A stretch of DNA of 61,292 nucleotides from an uncultured Fretibacterium sp. Its GTDB lineage: Bacteria; Synergistota; Synergistia; Synergistales; Aminobacteriaceae. Each line of letters opens with the position of its first letter. The first letter of the stretch is position 1. The position numbers were made by a program, and so were the translations under genes. Below the pieces are notes generated by a model. It saw only the letters and a list, made by a program, of their open reading frames with translations. It was not told the origin of the DNA and searched no databases. Below are positions 55,784 to 61,292 of this stretch, piece by piece. Location of the stretch: the NCBI GenBank assembly GCA_946183145.1, contig CAMGZM010000013.1, positions 1-61,292 of the forward strand, written 5' to 3'.

Positions 55784-56920
55784 TTACTTCCTGAAAAATT
55801 TTCTCATGGCCGTAACTAATGACTCTTGTTCGTCAGCTTTGAGTCCCGGGAAGACAGGAAGCGCAAGAACTTCACGCGACAAAGTTTCACTCACAGGGAA
55901 ATCCCCGGCCTTATAGCCCAAATACTTGAAGCACGGCTGAAGGTGCAAAGGCAGCGGATAATATACCCTCACTGCGAATCCCTCAGCGTTCAAATACTGC
56001 ATAAGCTCATCACGTTTTGACTTGACGCGCACAACATACTGATGATAGATGTGATAATTCCCCGAAAGCTCAACGGGTGCTGACACAAATTCGTGAAGGT
56101 CATTCGCCTTGAACAATAACTTGTAGTACTCCGCAATCTTCCTTCGTTCCTCGTTCCATGCTTCAAGCCGTGATAGCTTTATGTCGAGAATTGCGGCCTG
56201 TATAGCGTCAAGCCGTGAATTGATTCCTATCTCGTCATGATAGTATGTCGTTCCTGAGCCGTGAACACGCAAACGCCGGAGTCTTTCTGCACGGTTCGAG
56301 TCGCGTGTTACGACCATTCCGCCGTCGCCGCATCCGCCGAGATTCTTTGTCGGGAAGAACGAGTAACATCCCACATCGCCAACAGTCCCGGCACGCAGAA
56401 TTTTTCCGTCAGCAAAACGAGTCGCCCCGAATGCCTGCGCTGTATCCTCAACCGTGAGTATATTGCGTTCGTGCAATTCTGAGATTACGCCCTCAATCGA
56501 TGCCATCTGCCCGAAAAGGTGAACGGGCAAAAATATTTTCGTCTTGTCCGTGATTTTCGTCATGGCCTGATTGATGTCTATGTTGTACGTGTTAGGGTCA
56601 ACGTCAGCAAAAACGGGTACAGCTCCGAGCCTCGCAATTGTCCCGGAAGTCGCAAAGAACGTGAAAGGAGTCGTAATCACCTCATCGCCCGCGTGAACAT
56701 CGCACGACATCAGCGCGAGCAAAAGCGAGTCAGTTCCTGAAGCACACCCTACGCATGAACCTTCAGGGACATCAAGATACGAATCGCAATGAGCCTCAAA
56801 AGTTTTCACTTCATTCCCAAGTATGAAGCTCTGTGAGTCAAATATTCTCTCCATTGCCGCAAATACTTCCGGTTTTATTTCACCGAATGAGCGCGACAAG
56901 TCTAATATTGGTACTGTCAA
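55784..56920 (-). CDS. DegT/DnrJ/EryC1/StrS-family sugar aminotransferase
   Basis: PLP enzyme that puts an amino group on nucleotide-activated keto-sugars for surface polysaccharide. 378 residues. Features: FEAHCDSYL, GCASGTDSLLLALM, TTPFTFFATSGTI, LTVEDTAQAFGA and the PLP Lys in SFFPTKNLGGCGDGG (about 190), INSRLDAIQAAIL. Start is TTG behind AGGAGATG. No neighbouring sugar pathway genes, so the product sugar is unknown. The rhodanese gene lies just upstream. Confidence 0.92.
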   Translation of the reverse strand: MTVPILDLSRSFGEIKPEVFAAMERIFDSQSFILGNEVKTFEAHCDSYLDVPEGSCVGCASGTDSLLLALMSCDVHAGDEVITTPFTFFATSGTIARLGAVPVFADVDPNTYNIDINQAMTKITDKTKIFLPVHLFGQMASIEGVISELHERNILTVEDTAQAFGATRFADGKILRAGTVGDVGCYSFFPTKNLGGCGDGGMVVTRDSNRAERLRRLRVHGSGTTYYHDEIGINSRLDAIQAAILDIKLSRLEAWNEERRKIAEYYKLLFKANDLHEFVSAPVELSGNYHIYHQYVVRVKSKRDELMQYLNAEGFAVRVYYPLPLHLQPCFKYLGYKAGDFPVSETLSREVLALPVFPGLKADEQESLVTAMRKFFRK

Positions 56921-56960
56921 TTAATTCATCTCCTGCAATTATTATCGCACTTCCACAAAA

Positions 56961-57488
56961 TTATTTTCCCCTGAATGATTCAGAATTTACATCAGTGAGA
57001 AATCCTGTCTCATGTTCCGGCGGCAAAAGTATATTGTGAGGATCTTTTACCCATTCGACTGTACTGCCCCGGTAATTCTTTATCTTTTCTGACGAGAAAT
57101 TGAACCGTCTTATGAGCTGATCCGCCATTCTCCCCGATAATACTCCCGTGTTGCAGTAAATTATGATTGTCTTGTCCTTCGTTATTCCTTCACGCGCCAA
57201 AAGTGCGGCGGCAATTTGAGTCCTCATAGTGAGATTCTCAAGCGGGAAATTTATCGCTCCGGGGATATGTCCTCCGGGGACTCCGGGGCGCGGTGATTTT
57301 CCGTTGTATGATTCTTCCGGGCGGGCGTCAACGAGAATGTAGCCGGGCTTGCCTGAATGTTCTTTCACGAATGACGAGTCAACATCTTCAACGTGAGGTT
57401 CAAACGCCGAATATATCAGCGCAAGTATGAAGATCAGCGCGAACATTAACGGTGCTGCAATTTCAAGAGGAGGATAATTTCTCTTCAT
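56961..57488 (-). CDS. Membrane-anchored rhodanese-domain protein
   Basis: The start is set at ATG 57488 (MKRNYPPLEIAAPLM), behind AGGAAGG, rather than the longer ORF start in the intergenic. 175 residues. A membrane helix at about 9-29 is followed by an extracytoplasmic rhodanese domain with ILVDARPEESY, GGHIPGAINFPLENL and the active Cys in IIIYCNTGVLSGRMAD (about 113). Sulfur-transfer donor and acceptor unknown. Divergent from miaA. Confidence 0.85.
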   Translation of the reverse strand: MKRNYPPLEIAAPLMFALIFILALIYSAFEPHVEDVDSSFVKEHSGKPGYILVDARPEESYNGKSPRPGVPGGHIPGAINFPLENLTMRTQIAAALLAREGITKDKTIIIYCNTGVLSGRMADQLIRRFNFSSEKIKNYRGSTVEWVKDPHNILLPPEHETGFLTDVNSESFRGK

Positions 57489-57585
57489 ATCGTTTTGCCT
57501 TCCTGTACGCAAATTTTTGGGATGAATTTTTATATTATACGCCGGCAATTTTTTTTGCTGCGTGTGATTGCATTTTTCAAGATTG

Positions 57586-57594
57586 TGTTATAAT
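57586..57594 (+). promoter_or_regulatory. Extended -10 promoter of miaA-ispH-rpsA
   Basis: TGTTATAAT with extended TG, about 52 bases before the miaA ATG. The -35 (TTGCAT) is at a tight 15-base spacing. Confidence 0.5.
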
Positions 57595-57645
57595 TCACGC
57601 ACGCTTTATTTAATCACGCAGTATTAACGAGGTCTTGCGATTTTC

Positions 57646-58590
57646 ATGAACAGGCAGCCAGCGGTTGCTTTAATCGGAGCTACAGCTGTAGGAAAAACAG
57701 CACTCAGTTTAACCGCAGCAGAAAAATTAAACGCAGAAATTATTTCCGTGGACTCGCGCCAGGTTTACAGGTACATGGACGTTGGCACTGATAAAGTTTC
57801 GGCCTCATTGCGGCGTGAAATTCCCCATCATCTTATCGACATTGCAGACCCTGACGAGAAATTTACGGTCTCAGACTTTGCGGAAAAATCATCACAGGCA
57901 GTAGCAAGAATATACGCGCGCAAGAAGATTCCTATTTTTGTCGGGGGGACTCCGTTCTACTACAACGCGTTGTTTCACGCGGCACTGAATGAGGATCTGC
58001 CGTATGACTCAGAGATTCGCGGAAAATATGAGGCACTCGCAAATTCACAGGGAGCGGAGTTGCTGCATATGAGGCTCGCAGAAGTTGACCCGCAGACAGC
58101 ACAGAGGCTTCACAAGAATGATGTGCAGAGAGTAACGCGCGCGCTTGAGATTTACGAGCTTACTGGGCGGACTCCTTCACAGGTTTACAGCGAGGGCGCG
58201 AAGAAGGATTACGGGTTCAATGTTCTGTACATAGGGTTGTCTCGTTCACGTGAGGAATTATTCAGGCGTATTGAAATCAGGTTAGAGCAGGAATATTCAT
58301 CAGGATTGCCGGAAGAAGTAGAATGGCTCATGAAAAACGGATTTGATGACAGGTATACGCCCCTGAAAGGACTCGCGTACAAAGAGCTTATAGACTATCA
58401 CAGGGGAAAAATAAAACTTGACGAGGCACTGGAAATATCTATATCACGGACAAAGGCATTTTGCAGAAGGCAGCAGACATGGTTCAAGAAATTCGAGCCT
58501 GCAATCTGGTTTGACATGTCAGAGTCCAGCCACGAGGAAGAAATCATAGAGACGATAAACAATCACATACACAAAGAGGCGGCATCATGA
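57646..58590 (+). CDS. miaA: tRNA dimethylallyltransferase
   Basis: Prenylates A37 of tRNAs reading UNN codons. 314 residues. P-loop LIGATAVGKTALS (about 8-20), VDSRQVYRYMDVGTDK, DFAEKSSQAVARIY, GGTPFYYNAL and VQRVTRALEIYELTG are all MiaA features. Its stop overlaps the ispH ATG by 4 bases, so miaA, ispH and rpsA are translated as a coupled set. Confidence 0.96.
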   Translation: MNRQPAVALIGATAVGKTALSLTAAEKLNAEIISVDSRQVYRYMDVGTDKVSASLRREIPHHLIDIADPDEKFTVSDFAEKSSQAVARIYARKKIPIFVGGTPFYYNALFHAALNEDLPYDSEIRGKYEALANSQGAELLHMRLAEVDPQTAQRLHKNDVQRVTRALEIYELTGRTPSQVYSEGAKKDYGFNVLYIGLSRSREELFRRIEIRLEQEYSSGLPEEVEWLMKNGFDDRYTPLKGLAYKELIDYHRGKIKLDEALEISISRTKAFCRRQQTWFKKFEPAIWFDMSESSHEEEIIETINNHIHKEAAS

Positions 58591-59462
58591 TAATCATGGC
58601 CGAACATGCCGGATTTTGTTTCGGTGTGAAACGCGCGGTAGATGCAATATCTGAGTCGCTGAAATCACATAGTGAAGTCTGGACGATAGGACTCCCAATA
58701 CATAACCCGCAGGAAGTCTCACGGCTTGAGTCATTGGGCTTGCGAGTCGCTGAGAATGATTCGGAAATTCCTGACGGCGCAAAAGTGTTAATCCGCGCGC
58801 ACGGTGAACCGCTTGAAGTCATAGAGAGGCTCAAACGCAGAAATATTCACGTTGAGGATATGACATGCCCTTTCGTGAGAAAAGCTCAGGAGAAAGCCGC
58901 AATGTTATCACGCGAGGGGTATTACGTTGTTTTGCTCGGCGACAAGAATCACCCCGAAATCAAGGGCATAACCGGCCATGTTGAGGACGTGAGGAACTCA
59001 GAAGTAATTGCTGACGAAAAAGAAGCGGACAACGTACAGTATCACGCGAAAACAGCACTAATCTCACAGACAACACAGCGCGAGGAAAGACTCGAACGAA
59101 TAGCCGGGATTCTCGTGGGAAAATCATCGGAGCTTAGAGTCTGCAACACTATCTGCAAGGCTACGGCACAGCGTCAGGAAGCAGTACGCGAGCTTGTGAG
59201 GAATAATCATGTTGACGGTGTTGTACTCATCGGCGGGAAATCCAGCGCGAACACGGGAAAATTGCGCGACATTCTCGAATCTGAGGGCGTTAATGTTTTG
59301 TGGGTTGAAGATGAAGAAGAGACAGAACAAAATTCAGAATGGTTTAACGATAAAATTATGGTTGGTATTGCTGCGGGTGCAAGTACACCTGAATGGCTTA
59401 TCGATAAAATCAAAAATATTATTGCGGCAAAGCAGGAAGCACAGGGGGTATTGATTCATTGA
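58587..59462 (+). CDS. ispH: 4-hydroxy-3-methylbut-2-enyl diphosphate reductase
   Basis: Last enzyme of the MEP isoprenoid pathway, with a [4Fe-4S] cluster. 291 residues. Cluster Cys in [12 protein letters not shown] (about 12), [11 protein letters not shown] (about 94) and [13 protein letters not shown] (about 193). IRAHGEP and SQTTQREE complete the active site. Fused IspH-S1 proteins occur in other anaerobes; here the genes are separate but overlap by one base (TGATG), supporting coupling. Confidence 0.96.
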   Translation: MIIMAEHAGFCFGVKRAVDAISESLKSHSEVWTIGLPIHNPQEVSRLESLGLRVAENDSEIPDGAKVLIRAHGEPLEVIERLKRRNIHVEDMTCPFVRKAQEKAAMLSREGYYVVLLGDKNHPEIKGITGHVEDVRNSEVIADEKEADNVQYHAKTALISQTTQREERLERIAGILVGKSSELRVCNTICKATAQRQEAVRELVRNNHVDGVVLIGGKSSANTGKLRDILESEGVNVLWVEDEEETEQNSEWFNDKIMVGIAAGASTPEWLIDKIKNIIAAKQEAQGVLIH

Positions 59463-61105
59463 TGGAGAATCAGCAGGAAGTTATGCAGGAAGCAACACAG
59501 GCAACAGAAGCAGCAGAAACAGCGCAGGCAGTAACAGAGTCAGCAGCTCAGCCCGAAACAGCTCAGGCAGAGTCCCATGAGCCTGAAACAATGCAGGAAG
59601 CACTTGACCAGTACGGCGACAACGTTCACCTCAAGCGCGGCGAGACACGTACAGGCACAGTAATCAGCAAGACAGAGAGCGGATTTCTTGTTGATGTAGG
59701 CTTCAAGTGCGAGGGATTTTTGCCCATGAGGGAATACACGAATCACTCACTCATTGAGGACGAAGGCACAGAACCCAAGCCCGGCGATTCGATTCAGGTT
59801 GAGATCGTAAGCGTGAGGGACGGAGATGACGCGCAGTTATTGCTTTCACGCTGGCATATCGAGTTCAACAAGAGATGGGACGCGTTAGAGGCAGCACTGA
59901 AGGAAAATCCCGTTATTGACGTTAAGGGCGTAAGCAGGGTTAAAGGCGGCCTCATGGTGAACGCAATGGGGCTTGAGGGATTCATACCCGTATCACAGCT
60001 CACATTAGCGGGAAGAGGCGCGAATCCTCAGAATTTCGTCGGACAGACTCTCACGGTGAAAGTACTTGACCACGACAGAAGAAAGCACAGGCTTGTATTC
60101 TCACGCAGAGTCCTTCTTGAAGAGGCAGAGAACGAGCGCAAAGCAAAATTCTACGAGCGTGTTCACGAGGGCGATATTGTATCGGGTGAAGTTTCGAGCC
60201 TGACGGATTTCGGCGTTTTCGTGAATCTCGGCGAAATGGACGGGCTTGTACACCTCACGGAAATTACGTGGAAGCGTTCCTTCAAGATCAAGGACATGTT
60301 CAAGAAGGGCGACAAAGTTACGGTTAAGGTTATCGGAATTGACCGCGAGAAAGACAGAATTTCCCTCAGCATAAAGCAGGTAGCCGGAGATCCTTGGGAC
60401 ACAGTAAGCGAGAGGATTCACGCAGGCGATGTCATGAAGGGTACTGTAACGAACTTGACGGATTTCGGCGCGTTTGTTGAGCTTGAACCGGGCATTGAGG
60501 GACTCGTTCATGTCGGCGATATTGCCTGGGCGAGAATCAAGAAGCCCCGCGATGTTCTCAAGAGAGGCCAGGAGCTTGAAGTTCTTGTGCTTGATGTTGA
60601 CCTTGAGAAGAGAAGAATCAGCCTCGGCTACAAACAGCTTAATGACCCGTGGCACGAACTCGACAAGAAATATCTCAAGGGTCAGGATATAACGGTGAAA
60701 GTTGTGCGTCTTGCTGATTTCGGCGCGTTCGTTGAGGTTGAGAAAGACGTTGAAGCACTCATCCACATTTCGCAGCTCAGCAGGAAGAGAGTCGAAAAGC
60801 CTTCAGACGTTCTTGAAGTTGGGCAGGAAGTTACAGCAAGAGTCCTTGAAGTGAGTCCTGAGCAGAGAAGAATGAGATTGTCCCTCAGCGCGTTAGAGCC
60901 TGAACCCGAACCCGAACCCGCTCCCGCACGTGAAGAGCGTGAACCCGGAAAGCCCGAAGGAAAGCCCGAACGTTCAGACCGCGCAGGAAGAAAGAGAGCA
61001 CGCACTCGCACAGTGAAAGACACATCAGGCTATGAGGATGACGGAGAAGCATTAGAGTACAATCCGTTTGCGGAAGCCTTCAAGGGTGCTGACTGGTCAG
61101 AGTAA
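59462..61105 (+). CDS. rpsA: 30S ribosomal protein S1 (five S1 domains)
   Basis: RNA-binding ribosomal protein that helps load mRNA. 547 residues when started at ATG 59462, which overlaps the ispH stop; no separate ribosome site. The first 45 residues are Ala/Gln/Glu-rich. Five S1 domains follow at about 55-130, 140-212, 228-298, 315-385 and 402-470, each of the type G.V..L.DFGAFVE. The tail is Pro/Glu-rich, then Arg/Lys-rich. Six-domain enterobacterial S1 is longer. Confidence 0.94.
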   Translation: MENQQEVMQEATQATEAAETAQAVTESAAQPETAQAESHEPETMQEALDQYGDNVHLKRGETRTGTVISKTESGFLVDVGFKCEGFLPMREYTNHSLIEDEGTEPKPGDSIQVEIVSVRDGDDAQLLLSRWHIEFNKRWDALEAALKENPVIDVKGVSRVKGGLMVNAMGLEGFIPVSQLTLAGRGANPQNFVGQTLTVKVLDHDRRKHRLVFSRRVLLEEAENERKAKFYERVHEGDIVSGEVSSLTDFGVFVNLGEMDGLVHLTEITWKRSFKIKDMFKKGDKVTVKVIGIDREKDRISLSIKQVAGDPWDTVSERIHAGDVMKGTVTNLTDFGAFVELEPGIEGLVHVGDIAWARIKKPRDVLKRGQELEVLVLDVDLEKRRISLGYKQLNDPWHELDKKYLKGQDITVKVVRLADFGAFVEVEKDVEALIHISQLSRKRVEKPSDVLEVGQEVTARVLEVSPEQRRMRLSLSALEPEPEPEPAPAREEREPGKPEGKPERSDRAGRKRARTRTVKDTSGYEDDGEALEYNPFAEAFKGADWSE

Positions 61106-61136
61106 ACGAACATCAGCAAAATTTCAGCAAAAAATT

Positions 61137-61170
61137 AACGGTCTCTCACAAAATCGGGGAGGCCGTTTTC
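61137..61170. terminator. Bidirectional terminator after rpsA
   Basis: AACGGTCTC and GAGGCCGTT pair over nine bases (one G-U). TTCTT follows on plus and AATTTTTTG on minus, so both converging genes can end here. Confidence 0.75.
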
Positions 61171-61177
61171 TTATGAC

Positions 61178-61292
61178 TTAATACAGAGATTTAATCCATT
61201 CAGAAAAATTTTCAGGCTTTGACGTGAAACAGACTGTAATTTTCCCGCCGTCATTGCTGAGAATTTTTGCGTAAAGACTCCCGCCTATGTCA
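61178..61292 (-). CDS. 3' end of an unidentified gene, cut by the window edge
   Basis: An open frame entering from the right edge, stopping at 61178-61180, with 37 codons visible (DIGGSLYAKILSNDGGK, then ITVCFTSKPENFSEWIKSLY). Codon use is like the neighbours, and the bidirectional terminator directly follows. The family cannot be assigned from the fragment. Confidence 0.6.
   Translation of the reverse strand, partial: DIGGSLYAKILSNDGGKITVCFTSKPENFSEWIKSLY

Noticed and set aside
60101-60766. 221-codon minus-strand ORF within rpsA
   Set aside because: Antisense shadow of S1 domains; no ribosome site or family match.

Overview
The window looks like a chromosomal segment of an anaerobic, double-membraned bacterium, most likely a gut- or rumen-type member of Synergistota. 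This is inference. It rests on diderm-type genes (RND pump and adaptor, periplasmic 5'-nucleotidase, periplasmic amidase), anaerobe markers (a full rnfCDGEAB operon, hydE with its TM1266-type partner), many TTG starts and the housekeeping clusters present. No rRNA gene is present. One tRNA with a CAU anticodon is present. I see no CRISPR array and no prophage.

Layout. 1-4200 (minus): LCP cell-wall ligase, nadD, obgE, rpmA, rplU. 4290-6120 (minus): a TIGR04076-type gene with a tnpB-only IS200/IS605-family element inserted immediately before its start codon. 6170-11400 (minus): citG-like gene, RND permease and its adaptor. 11400-11700: a 27-codon micro-ORF between strong hairpins. 11700-13700 (minus): hydE, TM1266-like regulator, M15 peptidase. 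13900-24750 (plus): small YjfB-like protein, degenerate amidohydrolase, malQ, (tRNA on minus), ptsH-ptsI-ROK fructokinase, cheW, amidase, GerMN protein, rdgB. 24760-28260: a LacI regulator preceded by a 38-codon membrane micro-ORF, divergent from a 5'-truncated dapA-like aldolase and a non-canonical NRAMP carrier. 30100-33100 (minus): argC-argB-argD from a near-consensus promoter. 33200-45600: SGNH hydrolase, 5'-nucleotidase, pnp-dut, ankyrin protein, rsmI, metallophosphoesterase, a TrmN6-like methyltransferase and smc. 48800-53900 (plus): rnfCDGEAB. The rest: an unknown small protein, a second metallophosphoesterase, a DegT aminotransferase, a rhodanese, then miaA-ispH-rpsA.

The most unusual content is a three-copy two-gene cassette (28371-30051, 45680-47099, 47227-48607). 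Each copy encodes a secreted two-domain protein followed 15-31 bases later by a 44-49 residue peptide with an invariant RFDSED core. The three copies share a promoter/leader block. One copy is intact, one has an in-frame TAA and one has two -1 frameshifts. I do not recognise an assigned function for the peptides.

Several membrane or enzyme proteins lack hallmark residues of their families: the RND pump lacks its TM4 Asp pair and TM10 Lys, the NRAMP carrier lacks the DPGN Asp and the TM6 Met-Pro-His, the amidohydrolase lacks its His ligands, and HPr lacks Ser46. Four candidate single-base lesions, at or near short homopolymers, could be real decay or assembly errors and should be checked against reads before being called biology.
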